Notes: a model not told the origin generated them from the sequence alone. Shown: positions 36,418-45,644, counted from the stretch's first letter. The stretch is 64,000 bases of DNA from Evansella caseinilytica (GCF_900107275.1 NZ_FNPI01000011.1:109729-173728); one strand, 5' to 3'. A program made the numbers and translations.

Positions 36418-36915
36418 GGGATTTGCGAGCGTGATCATGCGGCGCTCCGCTTTTAAACGGAGTGATTGAAGCAATGATAATGCGAAACGGGCATTTGCGA
36501 GTTTGATCGTGCGGCGTTCTGCTTTTAAGGGGAGTCAGTCGTTGAAGCGCTAAAAAGAAATAGGTATTTGCGAGTTTGGATAGTACGGCGTTCCGTTTTT
36601 AAACGGGGGCAAAAGAAGATTGCTAAAGAGATCGGGTGTTTGCCAGGTTGATGTGCGGTGGTCTGTTATGACGGGATAAGAAGGAGCTTAGGAGCAGCAG
36701 CGGGTATTTACGAGTTTGGGCAAGCGAGTGTCGCGTTTGAATGAAGCGCCAAAGGAAAAGGAGTATTTTGGGGCTTCAGCAAGTAGATGTGGTTCTATAA
36801 ACGAAACGATGGAGAAATCAAGAAGTGAAGAGAAGCGAATATTTACGAGTTTGGGCAAACTGGTGTCCCGACGTTTGAATGAAGTGCCAAAAGGAATGGA
36901 ATATTTGTCTTTCAT
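36418..36915. repeat. Degenerate tandem repeat after cas2, unit about 72 bp
   Basis: Units begin (G/A)GG(G/C/T)ATTTGCGAG(T/C) and often carry GCGGCG(T/C)TC(C/T)G(C/T)TTTTAA. They are seen near 36418, 36490, 36561, 36633, 36706 and 36837, with increasing decay toward the right (ATTTACGAGTTTGGGCAA in the last two). No gene is supported in 36387-36977. Confidence 0.6.
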
Positions 36916-36977
36916 CGTCTTGGTAAGGGGATGCCACACTTTGCAGAATGGATTCCCGTTTTTGTAATTCTTGCAGT

Positions 36978-37146
36978 GGTGCGAACCCCAAGCGCACATA
37001 AAATCCCTGGGAGGTTCGCACCTGTTGATATGACTGGGTTTCTTATAAAATTCACAGCTAAAAATGGAAAATTACAGGTAATTTAAAATGGGTTCGCACT
37101 TTTGCCACTTTGCCCCCTTGAGGGACAAGGGGGCACTGCGGGCGCT
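36978..37146 (+). promoter_or_regulatory. CRISPR leader 3
   Basis: 169 bp with GGTGCGAACC, GGTTCGCACC and a second GGTTCGCAC as in leader 1. The hairpin before repeat 1 is CCCCCTTG-AGGGA-CAAGGGGG: both arms differ from leader 1, yet pairing is kept. Confidence 0.8.
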
Positions 37147-37804
37147 GTCGCACTCTTCATGAGTGCGTGGATTGAAATGGTTACCAACATGTTTTAAAAC
37201 ATGGCCGAGCTGTCGCACTCTTCATGAGTGCGTGGATTGAAATGGCATAACTTAATCCCCGTGCTACCAGGTCCTTGGTCGCACTCTTCATGAGTGCGTG
37301 GATTGAAATGTTGTGAAAAATGCGATTACTGCCGGATGAACAAGTCGCACTCTTCATGAGTGCGTGGATTGAAATTATATCTTCATTATACACCACCTGT
37401 TGTAACTTGGTCGCACTCTTCATGAGTGCGTGGATTGAAATTATATCTTCATTATACACCACCTGTTGTAACTTGGTCGCACTCTTCATGAGTGCGTGGA
37501 TTGAAATATATCCGCAAAAGCATTTCGTTAGTCCAGAAAGGTCGCACTCTTCATGAGTGCGTGGATTGAAATGTCATATAACGACACTCCTTTCGAGATT
37601 ATTTACGTCGCACTCTTCATGAGTGCGTGGATTGAAATATTTGGATGGAGTCAGTATCGATGGCAGCATGAACGTCGCACTCTATATGAGTGCGTGGATT
37701 GAAATAATCACTAACCTGTTGTCTGAAATGTATTCAGCCGGTCGGGTGCGTGGGTTGAAATAAACTCTTTGAGGGTGCGTACTGGTGTGTATACGTCGCA
37801 CTCT
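37147..37804 (+). CRISPR. CRISPR array 3: 11 repeats (last two decayed), loop TTCAT
   Basis: Repeat starts are 37147, 37212, 37278, 37344, 37410, 37476, 37541, 37607, 37674, 37741 (decayed, lacks the 5' stem) and 37795 (10 bases left). Spacers 4 (37376-37409) and 5 (37442-37475) are identical. Repeat 9 has the TATAT loop while the others have TTCAT. From 37805 to 38086 there is no gene except the promoter of the next operon. Confidence 0.95.
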
Positions 37805-38027
37805 AATATTGTACTCTAGTTGTGTAGGGTGAAGTCCAACGTTATAAAAGCTTCAGATTGTAAGTGAGGGAAGAGAATAGACGAGTTTTTCGTAACTTTA
37901 TCTCTTTCTTGTGGTGGTACATTGTTAATGTTAATAAAATATGCAACTTGAAATGGGTCTTTGTACTCTAGTTTCTGGATGTAACTACTTTTTTTATAGG
38001 CTTTTTTTATCGTTGACAGCAAACTTA

Positions 38028-38036
38028 TGGTATAAT
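38028..38036 (+). promoter_or_regulatory. Extended -10 promoter of the type III-D operon
   Basis: TGGTATAAT is a perfect extended -10, 51 bp upstream of the cas6 start. TTGACA at 38013 is too close (12 bp) to act as its -35, so recognition probably rests on the extended -10. Confidence 0.6.
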
Positions 38037-38086
38037 TAGTGCAAATTTGATAAATTATTCTGATTTTAGCTAAAGGAAGATCTAAT

Positions 38087-38995
38087 GTGTTTGAACATAT
38101 GAAAACTCTAACTTTACGAGCAACTTTTTCTGCTTTAGGTAGTGGGAGGTTGCCTCCTTACTTAGGATCAACGATACGAGGCTTGCTTGGTCACTGCATT
38201 CGAGATCTAGTATGTCCAACGCCACATGTGAAATGTTATGTGTGTGAAATTTCTGATAACTGTGCGTATGCGCAAAATTTTTCAACCCCGGGTCATCAAG
38301 CTGGTTCTGTTAACCCGTATGTTCTTCATGTTTTAACTCGTGGAAAAGTAGAGTGGAAAGAAGCTGATATTAGTCAATTTGACATTACGCTGATCGGCCG
38401 TTCCAGCGAGCAAGGTGGTTTAATGGTGGATGCTCTACAAGAGATGGAGAAGCGTGGATGGGGGGCGGCGAGAATCCCCTTTAAATTATTAAAAATTACT
38501 GATCCGATACGCAATACATTAATCTGGCACCAAGGTAAGATGTGGCTTCGCAATTTTCACCCACAACCATTAGATTGTGAAGAGCGGTTTGCTCGTACTG
38601 CTGTTATTCATTTTGAAACTCCTGTTAGAGTTAAACAAGGTCAAAATTTAAAATATAGTCTTTCGTTTGCTGACCTTATTCAATCGCTTAGCCGGAGAAT
38701 GGCTTTACTTTCTCATGCATATACAGAAAATCGTCTTGAGTGGAATGAAAGTGAGATGTTGGCAGCCGCAAGGTTAGTGCGTACTGCTGATGAGAATTGG
38801 AAAGAGAACAAATTTAAGCGTTTTTCGATGAATAAAGAAGGGAAGGATTTATATTTACCTGCCATTGAGGGGTGGGCGCGTTATGAAGGGGATATCACTC
38901 CATTTACCCCAATCTTAGCTGCAGGACAACGATTACATATTGGTAAAAATACAACACATGGTTTTGGACGTTTTCATGTGGACTATGATCAATAG
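38087..38995 (+). CDS. cas6: Cas6 family RAMP endoribonuclease of the type III-D operon
   Basis: 302 residues. Cas6 enzymes cut pre-crRNA in the repeat. The C-terminal RAMP glycine loop (HIGKNTTHGFGRFHV) and the N-terminal LPPYLGSTIRGLLGH, with a cysteine cluster CPTPHVKCYVCEISDNC (a probable zinc site), match Cas6 of type III loci. The start is GTG 38087, six bases after AAAGGAAGA. It is first in an operon of seven type III genes. No repeat type other than the I-C class is present in the window, so its substrate is uncertain. Confidence 0.85.
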   Translation: MFEHMKTLTLRATFSALGSGRLPPYLGSTIRGLLGHCIRDLVCPTPHVKCYVCEISDNCAYAQNFSTPGHQAGSVNPYVLHVLTRGKVEWKEADISQFDITLIGRSSEQGGLMVDALQEMEKRGWGAARIPFKLLKITDPIRNTLIWHQGKMWLRNFHPQPLDCEERFARTAVIHFETPVRVKQGQNLKYSLSFADLIQSLSRRMALLSHAYTENRLEWNESEMLAAARLVRTADENWKENKFKRFSMNKEGKDLYLPAIEGWARYEGDITPFTPILAAGQRLHIGKNTTHGFGRFHVDYDQ

Positions 38996-39010
38996 AGGAG
39001 GACTGAGGAA

Positions 39011-39937
39011 ATGACTAAAAAAGAAAGGGAGCAAGTTACTCCAGAAAAAGTGATTTATAATCTTGCAAAGAACTATGAAAGCCTTGAAAAGTCGCTAGTA
39101 AACCAACTCAGCTTACAAACACCGAATCATCATCTAACAACAGGAACAAATCGTGAGAATGTCTGGCTTACGTTATTTGAACGGATTATCCCACGCAAGT
39201 TTTGTATCGAACAAAGTGTCTTTATTATCGATTCGTATGGTCAAATTTCAGCGGAAGTGGATATTGCTGTTTTTGATGAGCAGTATACCCCTTATATCTT
39301 TAATTATGGGAAGATTAAATTTATTCCAATCGAAGCTGTGGCGGTTGCTGTTCAGTGTAAGAGTAATTCGATTGATAATAAGGTCAGTGATTGGGCGGAG
39401 TCCATTCAAGATTTAAAGACAGCTATGAACGCAGTAGTACGTACTCAGTCTAATATAGTGGATAATGATATTACAAAAGAGCAACAATCTTCCACTCAAA
39501 GCTCAACTCGCCCCATCCTTATTCTTTGTGCATTAAGTAGTGAGGCTGCCAAGTATAAAGATGTTTTTGATATTGTATTGCATTTAAACGATAGTCGAAC
39601 AAAACTAATTAAGCTTATTAAAAAGGAATCTGAAGATTTAAAGATTTGGGTAGACGATTTAAACCATTATGGACATGATCGTTACCCAGAAGGGGAGAAA
39701 GAAAGATATAAAGTTTTACCTAATAAATTAACTGATACAAAAAAATCCCTATCTAAGCTTCGTGTCACTGAAGAAAAAAACGAAAATGTCACACTATCGC
39801 TAACATTCCAGTTAAATCAGCTGCTCATGCTGATTAATAACCCACTATTCTTCCCGCATCAGTCGTATGTCAAAATGTTTAATGACAATATAGAAAAATA
39901 TAAGAAGAGAAGTGAAAGCAATGGACAGACCAACTAA
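39011..39937 (+). CDS. DUF6602 protein, predicted PD-(D/E)XK nuclease embedded in the type III-D operon
   Basis: 308 residues. The N-terminal half follows the DUF6602 pattern: TGTNRENVWLTLFERIIP, then SAEVDIAVFDEQYTP and IPIEAVAVAVQCKS. Candidate PD-(D/E)XK residues are Glu49, Asp84, Glu108 and Gln115-x-Lys117; the usual Glu of ExK is Gln here, a variant found in some active nucleases. Residues 165-308 are lysine-rich and helical with no CARF-like domain visible. It starts 16 bp after cas6 and overlaps the cas10 start by 17 bp, so it is translated with the complex. A nuclease role is inferred from fold; no CRISPR role for DUF6602 is known to me. Confidence 0.7.
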   Translation: MTKKEREQVTPEKVIYNLAKNYESLEKSLVNQLSLQTPNHHLTTGTNRENVWLTLFERIIPRKFCIEQSVFIIDSYGQISAEVDIAVFDEQYTPYIFNYGKIKFIPIEAVAVAVQCKSNSIDNKVSDWAESIQDLKTAMNAVVRTQSNIVDNDITKEQQSSTQSSTRPILILCALSSEAAKYKDVFDIVLHLNDSRTKLIKLIKKESEDLKIWVDDLNHYGHDRYPEGEKERYKVLPNKLTDTKKSLSKLRVTEEKNENVTLSLTFQLNQLLMLINNPLFFPHQSYVKMFNDNIEKYKKRSESNGQTN

Positions 39938-41504
39938 TCAACTTTTGCTAGCTGCATACGATATAAGTGGTATTCAGGAGTACATCTTTGCTTCCAACAG
40001 GTTAAAGGAAAATATCGGTGGCTCATATATTGTTGGTACGATGATGAGAACGCATCTTCCAAAAGTATTAAAGCAACTAAGCTTTAGGAATGAAGGAAAG
40101 GTCATTACAAACTGGGAAGAGGCTCCTTTTCGCTTATTGGATGATTCAATTATTTTGGCGGAGATCATTTATATTGGTGGAGGAAATGCTCTTGTTATGT
40201 ATCGAGATTGGGGGCTATATCATCAAGTTAATAAACAGTTTTCATTAGAACTTATTAAGGAAAGCTTTACATTGACGTTAGCAACAGAAGCAATAGCGTT
40301 TTCCCCTTCAGACGGGACGTCTTATAGCAAACTAGTAAAAGAGTTGATGAATAAACTAGATACAACGAAATCTGAACTAATTCGATCCAAGCCACTCGGG
40401 GCTTTGCCAATTTCCTCACAAGAGCGTTTCGGGGGTTGGCCGGTGACGACCATAGACGAGCATGCAAATCATGAAGAGATCTCCACTGTACAAGCACTGA
40501 AACGAAAAGCAGCGACTGAAAAGCCCTTACAAGAGCTGTTTCCTCTCGATAATCAATCATTCAGCTGGGCAAAAGAGATGGAAGCTATGAAGCGAAAAAA
40601 GGGCGAGGACAGCTATGTGGCGGTTGTACATATTGATGGCAATGGTATGGGACAATTGTTGCGCCAGAAATTGTACAGTCTAGAAAAGGAAAGTCTTACT
40701 AAGCAAATTAGTGAGCATCGTGAGCTTTCTAAGCAAATTACATCTCGTTATCTTAATTATTTTCAAAACATGATAGCAGATCTAGAGATAGCAGATCTAG
40801 AGATAGTAGATCTAACTATTTCACAAGGCGGGGTTTTACCTATAAGGCCGCTTATTATGGACGGTGATGATATCACATTTATTTGCCGAGCTGATTGGGG
40901 AATTCCTCTTGCGATGGAATTTCTTCGCCGTTTGGAAATGGATACGGAGCAACCGCTCCCCTTATCTGCTTGTGCGGGTGTGGCTCTGGTTCACAGCCAT
41001 TTTCCATTTCAAATCGCGTATGAGATAGCGGAAGAGTGTTGTAAAAATGCAAAGAAAAAGTACTACCAGGAAATGCAAGGATCTTTTCTTGATTTCCACC
41101 TTGTCCGTGGAAGTTATGTGTTATCGAGAAAAGAACAACTGGAACTGGGGTTAAAAAATAAGCAACAGCGACCATTCCGGGTTAATGGGACTGGTGATCT
41201 AAATGCCCCTCATTCAATTGATTTATTAGCTGAGGTTATTCAAAAAATGAAACTTGATCCAGAAGAAGCTCCAGGCGCATGGCCACGTTCATGGCTTGTG
41301 AGGCTTTATCAAGCTTATTTACAACATGGTAAAAATGATAAAGCAGTTACATCAGTAATAGAAGAGGCTGTTTCTAGAGGATATGATCGTTCTTACTTTT
41401 TCAGCGAGACTGAAACGATAGACGACAGTGTATTGTTTGATGCTCTTGAGGTGCTTGATAGCTATGAACATACTCTCTTTCAAGTAAAGGAGGGCAAACA
41501 GTGA
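39921..41504 (+). CDS. cas10: Cas10 large subunit, type III-D, without HD domain
   Basis: 527 residues. It opens with the Cas10 signature YDISGIQEYIFASNRLKENIGGS and has a palm (GGDEF-like) domain with Asp239 (HIDGNGMG) and D-G-D-D at 314-317 (IMDGDDITFI), the position of GGDD. No HD nuclease motif lies before the palm, and the protein is much shorter than the 750-900 residues of Csm1/Cmr2. The palm may make cyclic oligoadenylates, though no CARF effector is in the window. The start is ATG 39921 inside the upstream gene. It overlaps the next gene by four bases. Confidence 0.88.
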   Translation: MDRPTNQLLLAAYDISGIQEYIFASNRLKENIGGSYIVGTMMRTHLPKVLKQLSFRNEGKVITNWEEAPFRLLDDSIILAEIIYIGGGNALVMYRDWGLYHQVNKQFSLELIKESFTLTLATEAIAFSPSDGTSYSKLVKELMNKLDTTKSELIRSKPLGALPISSQERFGGWPVTTIDEHANHEEISTVQALKRKAATEKPLQELFPLDNQSFSWAKEMEAMKRKKGEDSYVAVVHIDGNGMGQLLRQKLYSLEKESLTKQISEHRELSKQITSRYLNYFQNMIADLEIADLEIVDLTISQGGVLPIRPLIMDGDDITFICRADWGIPLAMEFLRRLEMDTEQPLPLSACAGVALVHSHFPFQIAYEIAEECCKNAKKKYYQEMQGSFLDFHLVRGSYVLSRKEQLELGLKNKQQRPFRVNGTGDLNAPHSIDLLAEVIQKMKLDPEEAPGAWPRSWLVRLYQAYLQHGKNDKAVTSVIEEAVSRGYDRSYFFSETETIDDSVLFDALEVLDSYEHTLFQVKEGKQ

Positions 41505-43699
41505 AGGAATTTGAACTAGTCATTACATTACTTAGCGACTTAAGCGCAGGCAATGGAGACAGTGTTGCCGGACTGGTTGATAGTGATATTACCCATGATT
41601 ATGGATTGCCGATTATTCCTGCTAAACGAATTAAAGGGGCGTTGCATCATGTAGGTAAAGAACTAGTTGATTGGGGGCTAACAGATCAAAGTGGATTGGA
41701 AGCGATCTTTGGTTCATCTGGACAAGCAGATTCAGGACCAGCTCAGTTTTTTGATGCTATCCTTTATAAAATTCCTGCTTCGTTTTATCGAGACGAGGTA
41801 GATGAGAAGTTGTCAACAAAGCTGGATATTGAAAAAGAGCTTGAGATTGCCGATTATGCTAGGCTTACCCAACAGTTGCGGATGAATTCGGATATTCAGG
41901 ACAACGATCTGCTTCATTTATTCACAACGGTTAGGTCCAGAACAGCAATTGATTTAAAAACACAAGCAGCAAGAAAACATTCATTACGAACCATGCGTGT
42001 CGTTCATAGAGGCCTAACACTGAAAAGTAAAATTTTACTACATACGGAGGATAATGAGAGTGAAAAGCTGTTGAAAATGTGTGTTAAAGGCTTGCGGCGA
42101 CTTGGGTTGGGACGGAGTCGAGGGTTAGGTGAAGTGGCTTGTAGTATACATCGTGTGAATTCGTCTCCAACCAATTGGAAATCATCTGTTCCACGAATAT
42201 CAAAAGGAAATAAAGAAGTGGAAGTGATGTTTCGAATGACATTGGAGCAACCTGTTATGATTGCCGGGAAGCAGGGGCTATACCATAGTTGTGAAAGCTG
42301 GATTCATGGAAGTACATTGCTTGGGGCGTTTGCTGGAATGTATATAACGGATCATAGACTAGGGGAGAATGCACATCAAGATAAAGATTTTTCTCGTATC
42401 TTTTTACGTGACGGTGTCAATTTTGGGTATGCATACCCTGAGATTGACGGTAAACGGTTTGCACCTTGTCCTGCTCATTGGCATCGAGTGAAAAATCAAA
42501 ATGTTGCGTATGATCTTTCACAAGAAAAAACGAAGAAATCCGATAATAGCGAGGAACAAGTCGCTTTACGTAGCATTGGGGAAATGGCATTTCTCCAAGG
42601 AGAAGATACACTGGTTTTGCATGATCCAGAAAAAGAAGTGAGAATGCATCATTCTCGTCCAGATGATCGTGGAATCGGTAGAGCGCTTGGTGAAGAGAGG
42701 ACGCCAGAAGAAGAAAATGGAGAAGCGGTTAACGGAAGGCGAGGACAATTTTTCCAATACACTGCATTACGTCAAGGGCAATCATTTATTGGTTCAGTGC
42801 GTGGGGAGCAACAGTATATAGATGCTTTGATCGACTGTTTAAAAAAGCGCAATGGCAAGATGAGGTTAGGTCGGTCACGAACGGCTGAATATGGGAATGT
42901 TAGTGTAGAAATTTTAAACGAAGTTCCACCATTGCTTTTAGGTAATAGAAATATACCGAGGGATCGAAAGAAGTGCGTCGCCCTTTGCTTTGTAACTCCA
43001 ATGCTACTCCGAAATCAGGAGGGGCGCCCTGAATTAGAGCCAACCCTTTTGATAGCGGAGATGGAATCCGCGTTGCACATAGAGTTAAAAATTGAGAAGA
43101 AATTTCTCAAACATACTACGTTGTCAGGTTTTAACGGGAAATGGCGAATGCCCAAACCCCAACAAGTCGCTCTTGATGCAGGGACAGTCCTGATCGTATC
43201 GGTAGAAAATGGTAAGGTGAATTGGCATGAAGTAGAAAAGCGGCCTTGGGGTTCAAATACAGGAGAAGGCTGTGGACGTTTAAAAGTATTAGATGTGTCA
43301 GAAAAAACAAAGAAAATGAGGATTCAACAAGTTCAAGAAATCGAAGAGAATTCGCCAACAGTGGGGCTGATTAAAACAAATGAGCTTGATTCAGAATTGG
43401 TAGATACCCTTATGAAAAAAATAAATAATGAGCGAAAGAAGGCGGAAGAAGCAATTCAAGGTAGAGAAGAAGCAAAAGAATTGCTTGAAAAGTTATCGGA
43501 AATTAAGATTGGTCAAACAAAATTGCATCAGTTGTACCAATTAGCACTCAAGGAAGCAGACTATGATCTAGTTCAGAGGAAAGAAGATGGTAAAGATATA
43601 TTAGTGAAGATTGCTGAAAGTTGCGAAGGGAGATCACTGACATTCAAAGAAGCTTTTTTCCAAATTTTAAAACTGGAAGTGAGGAAGGGGCATGGCTAA
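41501..43699 (+). CDS. Cas7-Csx10(Cas5)-helical tail fusion, type III-Dv backbone
   Basis: 732 residues. Residues 1-215 are a Cas7/Csm3-like RAMP (GLPIIPAKRIKGAL and the G-loop LRRLGLGRSRGLGEV), with Asp27, Asp29 and Asp33 as candidates for target-RNA cleavage. Residues about 230-600 match Csx10, the Cas5-like subunit of type III-D (HGSTLLGAFAGMY, LRDGVNFGYAYP, RLGRSRTAEYG). Residues about 606-732 are helical and charged (MKKINNERKKAEEAIQGREE), as expected for a Cas11 small subunit. This is the Cas7-Cas5-Cas11 layout described for the type III-Dv effector of Synechocystis. It overlaps both neighbours. Confidence 0.82.
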   Translation: MKEFELVITLLSDLSAGNGDSVAGLVDSDITHDYGLPIIPAKRIKGALHHVGKELVDWGLTDQSGLEAIFGSSGQADSGPAQFFDAILYKIPASFYRDEVDEKLSTKLDIEKELEIADYARLTQQLRMNSDIQDNDLLHLFTTVRSRTAIDLKTQAARKHSLRTMRVVHRGLTLKSKILLHTEDNESEKLLKMCVKGLRRLGLGRSRGLGEVACSIHRVNSSPTNWKSSVPRISKGNKEVEVMFRMTLEQPVMIAGKQGLYHSCESWIHGSTLLGAFAGMYITDHRLGENAHQDKDFSRIFLRDGVNFGYAYPEIDGKRFAPCPAHWHRVKNQNVAYDLSQEKTKKSDNSEEQVALRSIGEMAFLQGEDTLVLHDPEKEVRMHHSRPDDRGIGRALGEERTPEEENGEAVNGRRGQFFQYTALRQGQSFIGSVRGEQQYIDALIDCLKKRNGKMRLGRSRTAEYGNVSVEILNEVPPLLLGNRNIPRDRKKCVALCFVTPMLLRNQEGRPELEPTLLIAEMESALHIELKIEKKFLKHTTLSGFNGKWRMPKPQQVALDAGTVLIVSVENGKVNWHEVEKRPWGSNTGEGCGRLKVLDVSEKTKKMRIQQVQEIEENSPTVGLIKTNELDSELVDTLMKKINNERKKAEEAIQGREEAKELLEKLSEIKIGQTKLHQLYQLALKEADYDLVQRKEDGKDILVKIAESCEGRSLTFKEAFFQILKLEVRKGHG

Positions 43700-45029
43700 T
43701 CCAATTTGGGAAAGGACATATATACGTATTGACGGGAAGTTGGCATCACCTTTACTTTCAGGCTCTGGTCACAATGAAAAAACTGATCACGATATTTTGC
43801 GTGATCGGGAGGGGAGACCTGTTGTCCCTGGAAGTTCACTAGCGGGTGCTTTTTTACATCAGTTACGACTGTTATTTCCGGAGGAAGAGCTAAAAAAATT
43901 ATTCGGTACCAGTATACGGCAAAGTCGGCTGATCGTTTATGATATGACATTAAATGAATGGAAACCGATCACTCGTGATGGGGTAAAGCTAGATCAGTAT
44001 AAAACAGCCGTCGATCAGGAGAAATATGATCTGGAGGCTGTTGATCGCGGAGCCTCTTATACGATTAGGCTTGAATGGATAGTGCGACAAGGAACGGCAC
44101 AATCACAAGAGAAAGAAGCACAATGGCTTTATCACCTAATTGATGGACTTGCTGAGGGGAGTATTACGATTGGAGCAAAAAGTCATCGTGGTTTTGGTAA
44201 ATTAACGGTTGCAGGTGTTGAATACAAGCATTTTAATCATCGTGATAAAGAGGAAAGTCGAAAGTGGCTTTCTTGGATATGGGATGATTTAGGTAATGGA
44301 CACAAGTGGAATCCGGGGAAAAGTCAATTACACATTCCCCGCTCTCCTTTTTGTACAAAAGCAGAGCGTAGTTTAACTGTCCCACTGACGATTTCCAATA
44401 CACTTATGATCCGTTCATATATAGTTGACATTGAGGAGCAACAGATAGAGTATCAGCAATTACGATCTGGTTCTGATGGGCAATTGCCTGTTATTCCTGG
44501 TTCCAGTTGGGCAGGCGCATTACGAGCCAGGCTATTAACCTTGCTCCAGTCATTTTTCCCGACAGAAAAAAAGAAACTTGAAGATATTGTTGATGAGTTA
44601 TTTGGCACTAGTGGCGATAAAAAGGATTCACTCAAGGCTTCTCGTTTAATTGTAGAAGAGTCCGTTGTAAAGGAGAGCAAGAAGTTGCCCGTTACACGAA
44701 ATGCGATAGATCGCTTTACTGGTGGAACGATTGACGGTGCATTGTTTTCAGCAGAGACAAGTGTAGGTGGGTATACTGAGCTTGTTTTACGTTGGAGAAG
44801 TGTAGAGAGTGAGCTTCCTTTTGATGCAATATGTGGTATGTTGCTATGGGTGATTTATGACTTACAGGAAGGGTTGCTTGCTGTAGGAGGAGAAACAGCA
44901 ATAGGGCGCGGAATCTTTAAAAGTAATGGGGCAATTCGCTTGGATGGAAAAGAATTGGAACAACCTTCACGCTATCTAAAAGCAGCTACCCAGTTCATTC
45001 AGGAAAAGAGTAAGGAGGCTTTCGCTTGA
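43692..45029 (+). CDS. Tandem Cas7 (Cas7-2x), type III-Dv backbone
   Basis: 445 residues containing two Csm3-like RAMP domains. Each has the pattern VVPGSSLAGAF / VIPGSSWAGAL followed by LFGT and a glycine loop (SHRGFGKL; TAIGRGIF). Domain 1 (1-215) has Asp32 and Asp34 in the loop where Csm3 holds its RNA-cleaving Asp; domain 2 (about 225-445) lacks an obvious equivalent, so it may be structural only. It overlaps the fusion gene before it (8 bases) and csx19 after it (4 bases). Confidence 0.82.
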   Translation: MANPIWERTYIRIDGKLASPLLSGSGHNEKTDHDILRDREGRPVVPGSSLAGAFLHQLRLLFPEEELKKLFGTSIRQSRLIVYDMTLNEWKPITRDGVKLDQYKTAVDQEKYDLEAVDRGASYTIRLEWIVRQGTAQSQEKEAQWLYHLIDGLAEGSITIGAKSHRGFGKLTVAGVEYKHFNHRDKEESRKWLSWIWDDLGNGHKWNPGKSQLHIPRSPFCTKAERSLTVPLTISNTLMIRSYIVDIEEQQIEYQQLRSGSDGQLPVIPGSSWAGALRARLLTLLQSFFPTEKKKLEDIVDELFGTSGDKKDSLKASRLIVEESVVKESKKLPVTRNAIDRFTGGTIDGALFSAETSVGGYTELVLRWRSVESELPFDAICGMLLWVIYDLQEGLLAVGGETAIGRGIFKSNGAIRLDGKELEQPSRYLKAATQFIQEKSKEAFA

Positions 45030-45643
45030 ATAGACCAAATAACGAAATTTGTATTAATCTAAAGCTAGACGAGTACCTTTCAAAAGTAGAAGTTGGCTCT
45101 GTTTCTGTTGATGGACTATTTGAATTAATAAGGAAGAAGTCACTGCCAAGTGGTTATGTCTATGCGATTATGGATGATTCCGTATGTCTGGGGATCTATG
45201 AAGATGAAAAAGTTACGATTGGACGAGGTCAAGAGCAATTGATAGAAGTGCTAGATACAGCAGAATATATTTTGGAACTGAGGATTTTTAATACACAACA
45301 GGAATTTAGAGCAATCCGAACTGATCATGAGTTCAAATGGCGCATTCGTCATGATAATGAAAAGGATGGAGAACGGTTTGTCTGTTTAGATGAACCTCAC
45401 AAGCTATGGGGGAAATCAAAAAAGATAGGTAAGACAAATGGTTGGAGTATATTACAAGAAGATCGGGGAACCCGTCTCTATTTTCCTGGTTATATACAGG
45501 AATTTGGCGGGAAAGCAATTTTACTCCGCCAGTACATTACTTTTCATGAATGGAGTTTAGAGCCGCAACAAGCTTTTCATTATGATTTCAGTGATGAGCG
45601 ACTTGTCGCTTTTGTAGACTGGCCTGTATTGGAGGGAAAATAG
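45026..45643 (+). CDS. csx19: Csx19, type III-D accessory subunit
   Basis: 205 residues. It fits the Csx19 family (TIGR03984), found only with type III-D loci. Shared features are an ELRIFNTQQEFRAIR strand, the LWG motif, GWSILQEDRGTRLYFP, and the end FSDERLVAFVDW. In the type III-Dv complex Csx19 binds near the crRNA/target, and its biochemical role is poorly defined. One base separates its stop from the next ATG region. Confidence 0.8.
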   Translation: MNRPNNEICINLKLDEYLSKVEVGSVSVDGLFELIRKKSLPSGYVYAIMDDSVCLGIYEDEKVTIGRGQEQLIEVLDTAEYILELRIFNTQQEFRAIRTDHEFKWRIRHDNEKDGERFVCLDEPHKLWGKSKKIGKTNGWSILQEDRGTRLYFPGYIQEFGGKAILLRQYITFHEWSLEPQQAFHYDFSDERLVAFVDWPVLEGK

Positions 45644-45644
45644 A

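Noticed and set aside
38013..38018. TTGACA as the -35 of the type III operon
   Set aside because: The spacer to TATAAT would be only 12 bp. The extended -10 alone is a better explanation.
39011..39937. DUF6602 protein as a CARF-type effector such as Can2 or Card1
   Set aside because: The nuclease half matches DUF6602, and no Rossmann-like CARF pattern is visible in the rest. A ligand-binding role of the C-terminal half stays unproven.
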